Part shown: positions 52,133-62,021 of the stretch, piece by piece
Layout of the letters: each line of letters begins with the position of its first letter
Position numbering within the stretch: position 1 is the stretch's first letter
NCBI GenBank assembly: GCA_044220875.1
Contig: JBGAQH010000002.1
Coordinates: 1-64,000, forward strand
Source of the DNA: JAEUIT01 sp044220875
GTDB lineage: Bacteria; Planctomycetota; Phycisphaerae; Phycisphaerales; SM1A02
DNA length: 64,000 nt
Direction of reading: 5' to 3'
Translations under genes and position numbers: made by a program
The notes under the pieces: model-generated
What the model saw: only the letters and a program-made list of their open reading frames with translations
Databases searched by the model: none
What the model was told of the DNA's origin: nothing

Positions 52133-54529
52133 TCAGGGGCACGGTCCCCAAGCGCCAAGCAGGACGGCAAGGTCCGACGCATCCACGCCCCCGCCGTTGA
52201 AGTCGGCGGCGACGCCGGTCTCGCCCCACGCCCCGAGCAGGATCGCCAGATCGGCGCCGCCGGTCAGGCCGTCGCCCGAGAGATCGGTAATGCAAGGCTG
52301 CCCGCAGGTGCCCGACGGCGTCACGGAGATCGTGCCGACACCGGTCACGCCTTCGTTGTACGCGCCGAGGACGATGAGGTAGGTCGTGCCGCAAGTCGCA
52401 GCGAACGTTACCTCCGACGTCAGCGCCGCGCAGCTCTTCGCGTCGTCGTTGCATCCCACGATCGTCGGCTCCGCGCACGACCCTTCGAACACCGCAAGAC
52501 GCGTGTCGAACGAGGCGCTGTTGCAGACCGACACCGTGACCGTGCCCGTCGCGGTCGCGTCGTAGCGGAACCAGACGTCGTTGAAGATGCTCACCCAATC
52601 GACGAACCCGCACGACTCGGGCACGTTCGTGAGACCGGTCGCGCCCTGCGTCGTGAAGGGCTGCGACCCGTCGGCGAGCGACGACGCGCCCTCACAGCCA
52701 TCGTTGGCCGGCGGATCGAACACGCAGGCCGCACAGAGCCCCGCCGCGTCAAGCGCACAGAACTCGTCCCACACGGAGATGCAGCACCACGGATCGAACT
52801 CGCACACGAGGGCGCAGCAGTCCGCATCGTTGCAGAACGGCCCCTCATGGCCGACGCAGCAATCTCCGGCTGTCGCTCCACCGCAGACGAGCGGAACGCA
52901 CTCTGGCCCACAGGTCAGCGTCGCCAGATACCGATTGCCGTCTCCCGTTCCGCACGGGAGGCCACTGATGAAGAGCGGCTCGATCATGGCGACGTAATTC
53001 CCCGCTCCAAGGCACTGCGTCAGCTCGAAGGGGCAGCCGGCGTTGATCGCCAGGTTCAGGATGCTGGGCGGGCATTCGGCGGTGTAGAACGCCACCTTCA
53101 CGGGATTGAGGGTGGTGACGGTCCACGTCACCACGGCAGGCTCGCTCAGCGTGAACGCGTACCAGTCGCTGTCATGCGATCCGCCATCCGCCCACATCGT
53201 CCCGCAGACGGTTGTGCCGCAAGAGATGGACTCGTAGGGGACGTGACTCGCGCAGAGTGTCCCGCAGAGCTCGTTGGCCTGGGCGACGCAGGTCTCGTCC
53301 CACAGAATCTCGCAGCAGACGGGATCGTGCTCGCACACCGCCGTCTGACAGGCGAGATCGTCGCAACCCTGACCTCCCCACGGGGTGCAACACGTGCTTC
53401 CCGAACCGCCGGCCGAGTTGCAGCCGCCGTTGGTGTCCTCGCCGCACTGCTCCAGCTCGACGTGGCTCCCCTCCGGGCAGCTCAGGTCGCACGGAACGCT
53501 GCAGAGTCCGGGGCAAAGCGCATTGGCCTCGCTGACGCAGGCCACGTCCCATGCCAACGAGCAGCAGAAGACGTCGACGGCGCAGACCGTCTCGCAGCAG
53601 CTCGCGTCCTGACAGTACGGCAGCGGGCTCACGCTGCAGCAGTCGCCGACCCGGGCGTCCCCGCACGACAGCGGCACGCAGGCGCCGCCGCAATGAAGCG
53701 TCGCGACATAGTGGTTCGCCTCGCCGCTCCCGCACGGCAGCCCCTGATAGAGATCGGGAGCGACGAACGCGCGATACTCGCCTGGCTCAAGGCACGCCGA
53801 GAGCTCCGAAGGGCATCCGGAGCTTGAAGTCAGCCCGTAATAGAAGGGCGGGCACCCGTCGTTGACGATCGCGAGCGTCACGCTCACGCCCGCCGACACC
53901 GACCATGTGTAGGCGCTGGTGCTGCTGACGGTGAAGGAGTACCAGTCGGTGTCACGGATGCCGTTCTCCGCCGCGAATGTACCGCACACGGGAACGTCAC
54001 ATGCTATGGGCTGCACCTCGTCGGAAATCGCGCAGAGCGCTCCACAGAGGAGATGCGCCTGCTCCGCACACGAAGCATCCCAGATGCTCGTGCAGCAGAA
54101 GCTGTCGATTGCACACACCGCCTTCGCGCAGCCCAGGTCGTCGCAACCGGGCGCCGTTCCAGCGGAGCAGCAGGAGCTCGGGGTCCCGCGGGCGTTGCAG
54201 CCGCCGTTGAGATCCTCGCCGCAGGCCTCGATCTCAGCGACCGACCCGGACGGACAGGTCGTGTCGCAGGCAATCGAACAGAGCGTAAAGCAGATGCCGT
54301 GAGCCTCGGACGCGCAGATCGAGTCCCATTCGATCGCGCAACAGAACCCGTCGATGTCGCATACCGCAGCCTGGCACACGGGGTCATCGCATCCGGGTCC
54401 GCCCCATGCCTCGCAGCAGCTGGAGTCGCCGGCGAAGCAAGCGCCGCCGAGGGAATGAACGGCGAGAAGAGTCCCTGCGGTCACGACGGCAGAGACGATC
54501 AAGGTGCGTTGATGGCGCGGAATGCTCAT
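52133..54529 (-). CDS. Secreted Cys-rich modular protein with PPC-like domains and dockerin-like tail
   Basis: This 798-residue protein starts at ATG 54529 with a signal peptide (LIVSAVVTAGTLLAVHSLGG). It carries five copies of a cysteine module (about 38-80, 119-162, 296-339, 379-422 and 556-599). The consensus is CC-x(5-8)-C-x-D-x(2)-C-x(3)-V-C-x(2)-D-x(2)-CC-x(3)-WD-x(2)-C. Between them are beta domains of pre-peptidase C-terminal type (DTDWYSFTVSSTSAYTWSVS, DSDWYAFTLSEPAVVTWTVT). Residues about 98-345 and 358-600 are a tandem duplication at about 258-residue spacing. A further PPC-like domain (605-740) and a dockerin-like pair (second repeat with the degenerate DFNGGGVDASDLAVLLG) end the protein. 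It is likely a disulfide-rich surface protein. Confidence 0.9.
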   Translation of the reverse strand: MSIPRHQRTLIVSAVVTAGTLLAVHSLGGACFAGDSSCCEAWGGPGCDDPVCQAAVCDIDGFCCAIEWDSICASEAHGICFTLCSIACDTTCPSGSVAEIEACGEDLNGGCNARGTPSSCCSAGTAPGCDDLGCAKAVCAIDSFCCTSIWDASCAEQAHLLCGALCAISDEVQPIACDVPVCGTFAAENGIRDTDWYSFTVSSTSAYTWSVSAGVSVTLAIVNDGCPPFYYGLTSSSGCPSELSACLEPGEYRAFVAPDLYQGLPCGSGEANHYVATLHCGGACVPLSCGDARVGDCCSVSPLPYCQDASCCETVCAVDVFCCSLAWDVACVSEANALCPGLCSVPCDLSCPEGSHVELEQCGEDTNGGCNSAGGSGSTCCTPWGGQGCDDLACQTAVCEHDPVCCEILWDETCVAQANELCGTLCASHVPYESISCGTTVCGTMWADGGSHDSDWYAFTLSEPAVVTWTVTTLNPVKVAFYTAECPPSILNLAINAGCPFELTQCLGAGNYVAMIEPLFISGLPCGTGDGNRYLATLTCGPECVPLVCGGATAGDCCVGHEGPFCNDADCCALVCEFDPWCCISVWDEFCALDAAGLCAACVFDPPANDGCEGASSLADGSQPFTTQGATGLTNVPESCGFVDWVSIFNDVWFRYDATATGTVTVSVCNSASFDTRLAVFEGSCAEPTIVGCNDDAKSCAALTSEVTFAATCGTTYLIVLGAYNEGVTGVGTISVTPSGTCGQPCITDLSGDGLTGGADLAILLGAWGETGVAADFNGGGVDASDLAVLLGAWGPCP

Positions 54530-54600
54530 GGGATCTCGGATGGAAAGGGGCTCAAGAACGAAGGGAGGCGGACCCGGAGGCCCGCCCCCCGTCGATGAGC

Positions 54601-54631
54601 CGTCGGCCACCAAACAACTCGGTGGCCGACG
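54601..54631. terminator. GC-rich hairpin between two secreted-protein genes
   Basis: An 11-bp perfect stem (CGTCGGCCACC at 54601-54611 with its complement at 54621-54631) has a nine-base loop AAACAACTC. It lies 20 bases past the stop of the minus-strand gene at 54651. No T tract follows on the minus strand, so it may act with Rho or as an mRNA 3' structure. Confidence 0.5.
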
Positions 54632-54650
54632 ACTGCCGATCGACTGCGTG

Positions 54651-56054
54651 TCACTGACTGATCGCGTGAAGAGATGAGATGCTGACCTTCTCCAGGCCCT
54701 GGCTGTTGATGCCCCAGCTGCCTGCGTCGGCGAAGTTGCCGCTGCTGAGCTGCAGGCGAATCGACTTGATCGCCGCCCAATTGATGCCGGCTTCGGTGCC
54801 GCCGACGGCCCGGTCGTTGGCGAACTGCAGGCCACGGGCCCACGTCTTCACGACCGGCGCGGAGTTCGACATCGCCTGCTTGAAACCGAGCGTGGTCAGG
54901 CTGGTGCACGAGCTGCCGTCGGCGTCGGTGACGATCAGCGTGGCCCGAATCGGACGGTCATTCATCCCGGTGAGATTCGAGGCCAACACCTGGAAGCCGA
55001 GCGAGCTGACCGCGGAGAGGTCCTGGGCGTCATCGTAGGAGTACTCGATCGCCATGCCCTCGTTGCGGCCGCCAGACGAGTTCCACGCGAGCGACTCGTC
55101 GGCATTCAGCCACGCGGTGGCGACGCAGTCCTTCTGGTAGTGCGTGGACGGATTGGCGTTCGGCTTGATCGTCACCTTGCCGAGCGCACCGGTCAGCTCG
55201 ACCATCTTCGACCCCGGAGCCCAGCCGCCCGTCATGGTGGGCACCATCTGCTCCATGCGGAAGGTTGAGGTGGCATCGTCCGCACGATGGCCGTCCACGC
55301 GAAGCTCGACCGGTTCGCCGCCGAAGTCAAGCAGCCGGAGGTCCGCGACGTCGAAGTCGATCGCCTTGTCGGCCTCGTTCGAGAAGAGGTCCCCGCGAGT
55401 GATGCGGATCTCGAGCTGCTTCACCGAGTTCCAGTGGAACGAGGTGTTGCCGTTGGCGATCTCCTCGAAGCGGAGGACGTAGGTGCCTTCGTCACCCAGC
55501 CGCTTCTTGAAGTTCCCCTCGACGTGATGCCCCGCCGCGTCGCGAGCTCCGATGATGAGCGTGTACATGCGGTCCTTGTCGCCGTCGAGACCGGTATTGC
55601 TGACGCGGAAGGAGATCGCGTCAGCATTCCCGGTGGTGAAGTCGGCGAAGGACACGGCCTGGCCGTTGGCGTTGACGGGCGCGTCGTATTCGATCCGCCA
55701 GCTGCAGTTGTCGAAGACGACGTTGTCGCCCGACGGGTTGCCCTGCGAGCCCAGACGGATGACACCCGCCTCGGAGATCGTCGAATACGCAAGACCCGTC
55801 CACTGGACCATGCCGAAGGAGTGAACCCGCACCACGCGCGACCAGCCGGCAAGCAGGCCGCCCTCGAGCGTCGGCGTCTCGGCGAATTCGGCGACGTTGT
55901 CGCCCGGGATGGCATCGAGCACCATTCCCGGGGTATCGGCGTCGCCGGCGAACGGCTGCTCGAGCGGATCGAGGGTCTCGCCCGCGAAGGTCGAGCCCGA
56001 GACGAGGAGGGCCGCGGCGAGGCTGCCCGAGACGATGATGGCAATTCGAGACAT
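54651..56054 (-). CDS. Secreted beta-rich protein of unknown function
   Basis: This 467-residue protein starts at ATG 56054, preceded by GGGGAGA, with a clear signal peptide (IAIIVSGSLAAALLVSGSTFAG). The rest is predominantly beta-strand, with two similar halves suggested by WRIEYDAPVNANGQAVSFAD and MAIEYSYDDAQDLSAVSSLG, each a strand pattern seen in carbohydrate-binding jelly-roll domains; that fold is inference. Unlike its neighbours it has no dockerin-like or cysteine module. It lies upstream of the Cys-rich protein gene on the same strand, separated by a hairpin. Confidence 0.75.
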   Translation of the reverse strand: MSRIAIIVSGSLAAALLVSGSTFAGETLDPLEQPFAGDADTPGMVLDAIPGDNVAEFAETPTLEGGLLAGWSRVVRVHSFGMVQWTGLAYSTISEAGVIRLGSQGNPSGDNVVFDNCSWRIEYDAPVNANGQAVSFADFTTGNADAISFRVSNTGLDGDKDRMYTLIIGARDAAGHHVEGNFKKRLGDEGTYVLRFEEIANGNTSFHWNSVKQLEIRITRGDLFSNEADKAIDFDVADLRLLDFGGEPVELRVDGHRADDATSTFRMEQMVPTMTGGWAPGSKMVELTGALGKVTIKPNANPSTHYQKDCVATAWLNADESLAWNSSGGRNEGMAIEYSYDDAQDLSAVSSLGFQVLASNLTGMNDRPIRATLIVTDADGSSCTSLTTLGFKQAMSNSAPVVKTWARGLQFANDRAVGGTEAGINWAAIKSIRLQLSSGNFADAGSWGINSQGLEKVSISSLHAISQ

Positions 56055-56236
56055 GAGGTTTCTCCCCTGAGAAGCGCGTGGCGATCGTCCCCGGCACTGC
56101 CATCTGATGGCAGGGCCGCCCCGGGCCGGATTCCGACGCACCAATCAGGCGAGAAGCCGCGGCTCGCGTGCCAACGTTGGGCGAAGGAGCGACGACTTTC
56201 TTCGCGATCGTTCCTCGCGGCCGATGCTCCGGGCTC

Positions 56237-59200
56237 TTATGAGACTGGACCGTTCAGGTTCGGCAGTCCGCGGCGGGAGAGGTACGCCTCGCGGATGCTC
56301 CCGATCGGACCCGCGGACTTGCCGGTGGGCGTCTGTTCTCGATAGGTCAGCAGGGCCTTCTCGAACCTCGCTCGGTCACCGGACCGGATCGCGCACAGGA
56401 GGCGACCCAAGGCAATTGCCTGGCGCCGGTAAGGCATCGTCTCATCGCCCGTCGCCTGGATTCGTTCGGCCGCGTCCATCTGGGCGCTGGCCTCGTCCGT
56501 GCGGCCAACCCGCTCAAGGAGCAGGGCGTACGCGATGCGGGCCCCCCCCTCTTGAGGGTCGTGCCGGACCCACGCATCAGCAGCCTCGAGAGCTGTCTCG
56601 ATCAGGCGGTCCGTCGGCGCGGGCAGGTACGCAGCCGACTGGAGAATGAGCGACGTCGACTCGGGCAGCGTGGACGCGGGGTGCTGTCGCAGGACGCCCA
56701 GCACGCGGTCGATGGTCACCTCCGCCAGCTTCCAGTCGCCCGCAAGAAGGCAGCGCTGGTCGATGCTCCACGCGACGGTCGCAGCCTTCAGGCCAAAGCT
56801 CCCCGCATCGAGGCGCTCGTCGAGGAATCGCAGGAACTCCGTCGGGACGGCATTCGTCGCCCGCACCGCCAACTGCGCGTTGGAGAGGACGGCGCGGAGG
56901 ACGCGCGACTCCCGCGTGATCGTCGCGAGCGTGTCGCCCATGAGCGACTCCATCTCCACTGCGGCCCGCTCGGCGGCAATCGCGTCGCCCTGTCGCCGGG
57001 CGATCAGGATCTTTGCCTCGAGCGCCCGGACTCGCACCGTGGGAGGCAGCGGTCCCGGACCGTCATCGGCGCGAAGCAGGATCTCGAGCAGCTCGCGGGC
57101 CTGGGCCATCGCGGACGAGTCCATCGACCGGTAGAAGATGAGCCGCTCCAATTCCGGGACCATGAACGCCGTCACGAATCCGCTCGGTCGATGGCCGGCG
57201 GCGACGTCCTCCCTGATCGTCGCGAGCAGGCTGGCCAGTTGCTCGACACTCATGCAACGCGCCCAACCCGCATCCAGCGGCGGAAGGTCGAGGAGAGCCT
57301 GCAGCGTCGCCGGGCTTTCGAGGGCGAACGCCCGTGCCGCGAGGTCCTTCGAGCGATCGTTGCGATGGAGGCCGATGACGTGAACGGCCATGCGCACCAG
57401 ATTCCCGGCGAAGGCCGAGCGGTCATTCCGCACCGCATCGAGAGCACCGACGAGAAGCTCATCGCCGCGCGCCTCGCAGGCGGCGTCGTGGCTCGCGCGT
57501 CCGTAGCGGATCAGCGCCTGTCCCGCGGCGAATCGGGCCAGGCTCTGCTGCCATGCGCCCCGCGGCAGGCCGTCGGCCAACTCCACGAGCCGTGACGCCC
57601 TGCCCGCGCTCTGTTGCGGATGGCCCGACTCGTTGGCGACCCACTGCGCTTCCAACTCAAGCGCGGCGATTCGATCAGCCGAGGCGCCCTGTCGCCGGGC
57701 GATTTCGACGCTCCAGTCGAAGAAACCTAGGACCGCGGGCCCCAACTCCCGCTCGGAGGGCTCGTTCATCCGGAGCGACCAGCCCTCGAGCGCCGCCGCC
57801 GCGAGCGATCCCGCGACGGACGCCGGAATCCGCCCCGACAGCCGGTCCGCTTCGCGCTCAAACTCTTCGGTCAGCGTCGCGAGCCGCGCGGGCTCGAGCG
57901 GGTCGGGACTGGCCAGCGAGTCGAGCAGGGCCCGCGCCGCCGCACCGACCTTCGGATCGATCGGCTCGAGCGTCGCCGGTGCCTCGCGGCGGAGGAGCTC
58001 AAGCCAGAACATCGAGTCCATCACCGGCGTGCCCACGCCGCGATTCACGATCATTGCCACCTGGGCCGCGTCGATCACGAGCATGCCACCCAGCTTCGAG
58101 TCGACGATCGCCTCGCCCGCGACTTCGCACTCAGCCCACGCATCGCTCAGCGCGCCGATCAGCGTGAACTGCTCGGCAAGGGCGATGCGCACCTGCACTT
58201 CGCGGCGCGGGTCCTCGCCGTACCGCTCGTGAACGAGCGCCGCAACGGAGCGGAGAATCCGCGTGAGATCGGCCGCGCTCTCGCCGTCGACGGGGGCCAG
58301 CGTCGCCCATTGCACGAGGCCGCGAAGCAGACCCGCTCGTTCGATGGCCTCCTCGGCTTCCTGTCGCGCCGCCATCTCGATGGCGGTTTCGCGCTGAGCC
58401 ACCCTCTTCAGCTGTTCCTGCTCGGCGGCCGCCTTCTCGGCGATGTTTCGTTGCTCGACCGCCCGGAGGAGGCCGATGCCCGTGCCGAGCCCACCGATGA
58501 CCACCGAGCACTCGACCAGGATCGCGGCAACGACGGGCACCCGATGGCGGCTGACGAACTTCCGGACGCGATAGGCCGCACCGTTTCCCACGGCGTCCAC
58601 CGGCAGGCCCCGGAGATAGCGTCGCAGGTCATCGATCAGCTCGCCCACTGACTGGTATCGGTCGCGGGGATCGATCGCGAGGCATTTCGCGAGGATCGCA
58701 TCGAGTTCCGCGCCGATCGATCGCGCCAACGCCTGCCTCGTGCGGCACCCTCGCAGCGAGGCGACACCGTCGTCGCCGCCGCTCGGGCGAAGCACGCGCT
58801 GCGATGCGTGCTCGATTGTCGAGACCCGCAGCCGCCCGCCGAGGTCCACGAGGCCGGTATCGGTCTGCGGCGCCGGATAGGGTCCCTCGCCAGTCACGAG
58901 CTGGTAGAGGACGGCGCCCAGCGAGTAGATGTCGGTGCGGGAATCGACACTGATCGTCGCGTTGGGAAACTGCTCGGGACTCATGAACGCCGGCGTGCCG
59001 CCGCGACCGCCGAGCGGATCGGAGCCGGCGCCGGCACGGCCCAACGCAAGGCTCGCGACGCCGAAGTCGATCACTTTCGCGATCGGCTGGCCGTCCTGCT
59101 CCATCACCAGGATGTTGGAGGGCTTGATGTCTCGATGGATGATGCCGCGCTGGTGCGCGTGCTGTACCCCGAGCGCCGCCTGCAGGAGGACCGCCACCCG

Positions 59201-59752
59201 CTCGCGAACGCTTCGCCGCGTCTGGTCGCAATACGTCGTGATGATCGGTCCGATTACGACCTCCATGACGAAATACGGCCGGTGATCGCCGGCGACGCCG
59301 GTGTCGAGAATGCGAGCGATGTTGACGTGCTCGAGCCGGGCCAGCGCGTCGCGCTCAAGCTGGTAGTGCTGACGCGCACGCACCGAAATCAGCGGGATCC
59401 GCATGATCTTGATCGCCACCGTGCGGCGAATCGGATGCAGCTGCTCGGCCTGAAAGACCTCGCCGAAGCCGCCCTCGCCAAGCTTCTCCCCGAGGAGGTA
59501 GGGCCCGATGAGATCGCCCAGCCGCGAGGGCGAACTCGGCGCCGCCGCATCGGAGTCGAGCGAGACGCGCGACCCGAGATTCAGGAAGCCGGCCGAGACC
59601 GCATGCGACTCGAACAGTCCGGTCACCTCCGCGCGAAGTTGCGGATCGCCCTCCGTGGCCGCGTCAAGAAACGCCTGCCGCTCGCTCTCCTCGGCGTCGA
59701 CGATCGTCTCGAATATCTCCCGAGCCCGGCGGAGGAGGCGGTCAGGCGTCAT
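56237..59752 (-). CDS. Transmembrane Ser/Thr protein kinase with long helical C-terminal region
   Basis: This is a 1171-residue kinase. Residues 1-60 are a helical N-terminal region. The kinase domain (84-385) shows LGEGGFGEVFQAEQ, K115 in TVAIKIM, HRDIKPSN at 206-213, DFG at 229-231 and GTPAFMSPEQF. The transmembrane helix is at about 405-428 (VPVVAAILVECSVVIGGLGT). A coiled coil (about 430-465, ending ETAIEMAARQEAEEAIERAG) leads into about 700 residues of alpha-helical, TPR-like sequence. The start overlaps the upstream ECF sigma gene by 11 bases, repeating the arrangement at 32-35 kb. Confidence 0.92.
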   Translation of the reverse strand: MTPDRLLRRAREIFETIVDAEESERQAFLDAATEGDPQLRAEVTGLFESHAVSAGFLNLGSRVSLDSDAAAPSSPSRLGDLIGPYLLGEKLGEGGFGEVFQAEQLHPIRRTVAIKIMRIPLISVRARQHYQLERDALARLEHVNIARILDTGVAGDHRPYFVMEVVIGPIITTYCDQTRRSVRERVAVLLQAALGVQHAHQRGIIHRDIKPSNILVMEQDGQPIAKVIDFGVASLALGRAGAGSDPLGGRGGTPAFMSPEQFPNATISVDSRTDIYSLGAVLYQLVTGEGPYPAPQTDTGLVDLGGRLRVSTIEHASQRVLRPSGGDDGVASLRGCRTRQALARSIGAELDAILAKCLAIDPRDRYQSVGELIDDLRRYLRGLPVDAVGNGAAYRVRKFVSRHRVPVVAAILVECSVVIGGLGTGIGLLRAVEQRNIAEKAAAEQEQLKRVAQRETAIEMAARQEAEEAIERAGLLRGLVQWATLAPVDGESAADLTRILRSVAALVHERYGEDPRREVQVRIALAEQFTLIGALSDAWAECEVAGEAIVDSKLGGMLVIDAAQVAMIVNRGVGTPVMDSMFWLELLRREAPATLEPIDPKVGAAARALLDSLASPDPLEPARLATLTEEFEREADRLSGRIPASVAGSLAAAALEGWSLRMNEPSERELGPAVLGFFDWSVEIARRQGASADRIAALELEAQWVANESGHPQQSAGRASRLVELADGLPRGAWQQSLARFAAGQALIRYGRASHDAACEARGDELLVGALDAVRNDRSAFAGNLVRMAVHVIGLHRNDRSKDLAARAFALESPATLQALLDLPPLDAGWARCMSVEQLASLLATIREDVAAGHRPSGFVTAFMVPELERLIFYRSMDSSAMAQARELLEILLRADDGPGPLPPTVRVRALEAKILIARRQGDAIAAERAAVEMESLMGDTLATITRESRVLRAVLSNAQLAVRATNAVPTEFLRFLDERLDAGSFGLKAATVAWSIDQRCLLAGDWKLAEVTIDRVLGVLRQHPASTLPESTSLILQSAAYLPAPTDRLIETALEAADAWVRHDPQEGGARIAYALLLERVGRTDEASAQMDAAERIQATGDETMPYRRQAIALGRLLCAIRSGDRARFEKALLTYREQTPTGKSAGPIGSIREAYLSRRGLPNLNGPVS

Positions 59753-60314
59753 TGCCGCATCTCCCGTTCAGGTCGCGAAAGAGCCATGCCCTGGCGAAGG
59801 CCCAGCGCCGGTTCGCCGTCCGCAAGGAGATGCCCAGCACTTTCGCGGCGTCTTCCATGCCGAGGCCGCCGTAGAAGCGGACCCGCACGAGTTCGCTGGC
59901 TTCGGGATCCAGCGCCTCAAGGCGGAGGAGGGACTCATCCAGGGCCAGAAGCGATTCCGCCTCCGTCTCGAATGTCGGACTGACATCGATGAACGCGACG
60001 GGCGCGGGGATCCCGTCGGCCGATCGCTTCTTGGTGGCCTTGGCCCGGGCCCGGTCGATGAGGATCTGCCGCATGGCTCTTGCCGCGGCGAAATAGAAGT
60101 GCTGCGGGTTGTTCCAGATCGGATTGGCCTCGCGCTGCAGCTTCAGGAAGACCTCATGCACCAGCGCCGTGGGCTGCAGCGTGTGGGAGCGCCGCTCGCT
60201 CCGCAGGGCCACCGACGCCACGCGGCGCAACTCGTCGTACACCAGCGAGAGCACGCGATCGGACTCGGCGGGCGTCGCGAGAGACATGTACTCCTTGCGG
60301 TCCTGGTCGCTCAC
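59742..60314 (-). CDS. ECF sigma factor (kinase-linked type)
   Basis: This 190-residue sigma factor uses GTG 60314, which has GAGG at a suitable distance; ATG 60362 would add 16 residues. Region 2 includes VLSLVYDELRRVASVALRSE and HTLQPTALVHEVFLKLQREA. Region 4 includes RFYGGLGMEDAAKVLGISLR and TANRRWAFARAWLFRDL. It belongs to the same TIGR02999-like group as the factor at 34.8-35.4 kb but is clearly divergent from it, so the two pairs are probably paralogous systems with separate inputs. The stop lies inside the start of the kinase gene. Control by the kinase is inferred from context. Confidence 0.9.
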   Translation of the reverse strand: MSDQDRKEYMSLATPAESDRVLSLVYDELRRVASVALRSERRSHTLQPTALVHEVFLKLQREANPIWNNPQHFYFAAARAMRQILIDRARAKATKKRSADGIPAPVAFIDVSPTFETEAESLLALDESLLRLEALDPEASELVRVRFYGGLGMEDAAKVLGISLRTANRRWAFARAWLFRDLNGRCGNDA

Positions 60315-60852
60315 GGTCACATCCTCGAACGGAGCCGGACGGTCCTGCCGCGGGGCCGGCACCCCGAATCCGAAGCGCCGCCGCCGACAGCGACGCCCGA
60401 CTCCCGAAGGGTCCGCGGCACTCTCCGCTGCCCTTCGGTCGACGGACCTTCGAACCCCAGTTCGCGGCGTATCTGTAACCGCGGAACAGTGCCGACGCCA
60501 GTGCCGCTCGCTCGCTCGCGGCCGTTACCGGCCGCGCGCCGCTGGCGCAATCCGTCGTTGTCGCCCAGACTTCCGCGGGCGGCGAAAGCGGTGCGCGAGT
60601 CCGGCTCGCGTCGGACGAATGCGCTCGAGATGGTGGAGGCGACGCTCATCGTCGAGCGGTCGGCCGCAGCGGCGCCGTCAGCGCAGCGACGAGAAGGACG
60701 GAGTTTCCCGCGATGTATTCTCCTCGCTCGCGCTTCCTTCGAAAGGGCCCATCGCCGCATCAATCGACCCTCGAGCGCCTCGTCAGCGCGGGCTGCGGAG
60801 TTGCGATGGCCCGCCTGTCGCCCTCACGTCCCGTGACCGGACAGGTTGGTCA
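60315..60852. other. Intergenic region upstream of the sigma/kinase pair
   Basis: No gene is supported; the open frames here are arginine/proline-rich and look like GC artefacts. It should contain the promoter of the sigma-kinase operon, but no clear -35/-10 pair was found. No palindromic repeat copy is present. Confidence 0.4.
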
Positions 60853-61773
60853 TCACGGACACCCGCCCCACGCCCCGAGCAGGATCGCCAGATCCTCCGC
60901 ACCGACGCTGCCGTTGGCGTCGAAATCGGCGGTTCCGGCGCTTCCCCACTGTCCGAGGAGGACGGCAAGGTCGGGCGCGGTGACGAGCCCGTCGCCGTCG
61001 AGATCGAATGGGCACGCTGCCGACTTGACGAACCACGCGGCGGCATTCAGGCCAAGGCGGGCGTTGCTGTTCATGACGTCGTAGTTCGCCGCACCGGGGT
61101 AGCCCGTGCTGTCGGCGAACGTGTCAACATCGGTGACGATCACGAGTCGCCCGGAGGTCGGGCCCAGACGACCGCGGTTCCAGACCGCGATTGCCGCTCC
61201 CGCCACGTTGGTTGCCGCTACCGACCCACCCGTCGACTGGATTGCCGCCGCGTCCAGGTGCCCGACCAGGAAGAGCTGCGTGAACGTCGTGACGGTGCCG
61301 AAGGGTCCATTCACGAGCGGGCCGCTCCCGACCGCCGTGGCCTGGAACTCGCCACCGCTGATGCCCGGACCATTCACGGTGGGGAAGCCGAGCGCGTCAC
61401 CGATTCGGTCGAAGTCGTCGCGGTCGTCGAAGAGAAGGAGGTCGCCGCCGGCGTAGAACCACGCGACGATCGCGCTCACCTGCGCGGCGGTGAGATCGCC
61501 CTCGCGCATCGCTGGCGCGACAAAGCAGTCGATCGTCTGGAGGCTGGCGGCGTCAACGACGGCAAGCGTCGTCGTCGTCGCGCTCTGGCTGACCACACCG
61601 CTCGGGCCGAAGACCGCGGGATCGGCGATCTTCGCGCGGAACGCATCCATGCCGGGTCCAGTCCAATTCCATGAGTCGCCGGGCGACGTCCCGATCCCGC
61701 CGAAGACGTAGGCCTGAGGGGTCCCGCTCGCCGCAAGCGAACACACGAACGCCGATGCAGTCACGCACATCAT
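60853..61773 (-). CDS. Secreted protein with dockerin-like tail, possible GATase/ThuA-like core
   Basis: This 306-residue protein starts at ATG 61773, with GGAG nine bases upstream, followed by a short signal segment (MMCVTASAFVCSLAASGTPQ). The core (20-250) has alternating strands and helices, including SAIVAWFYAGGDLLLFDDRD and RLVIVTDVDTFADSTG. The W-x-x-x-G-G-D-L-L-L-F pattern is typical of ThuA-like or DUF4350-like glutamine-amidotransferase folds; no catalytic cysteine set can be assigned. Two dockerin-like repeats end it (DLDGDGLVTAPDLAVLLG, DFDANGSVGAEDLAILLG). It stands alone between two intergenic regions. Confidence 0.82.
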   Translation of the reverse strand: MMCVTASAFVCSLAASGTPQAYVFGGIGTSPGDSWNWTGPGMDAFRAKIADPAVFGPSGVVSQSATTTTLAVVDAASLQTIDCFVAPAMREGDLTAAQVSAIVAWFYAGGDLLLFDDRDDFDRIGDALGFPTVNGPGISGGEFQATAVGSGPLVNGPFGTVTTFTQLFLVGHLDAAAIQSTGGSVAATNVAGAAIAVWNRGRLGPTSGRLVIVTDVDTFADSTGYPGAANYDVMNSNARLGLNAAAWFVKSAACPFDLDGDGLVTAPDLAVLLGQWGSAGTADFDANGSVGAEDLAILLGAWGGCP

Positions 61774-62021
61774 GGATATCGCTCCGCACCTCCCGCGATG
61801 GGACGCAGCGCCGACGTCCGACCGGACGCACCTGCGACGCTCGTTCCCGAAACACCGTGAGGGACAGTGAGCGTAGCCAACCGGCATGCGACGTTTCAAG
61901 CGGTGACCGGCGGGAATCAAGCGTCGTCACGCACCGTTTCGGAATCGATCACACCGCCGATCGGAGCGGTGCCCCCTTATCCCCCCTCGCTCCAGCATCT
62001 CCTCAATCTCGTCCCCCGTCG

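Noticed and set aside
60317..60763. A 148-codon minus-strand frame upstream of the sigma factor
   Set aside because: Arg/Ser/Gly-rich with no domain; occupies the expected promoter region.
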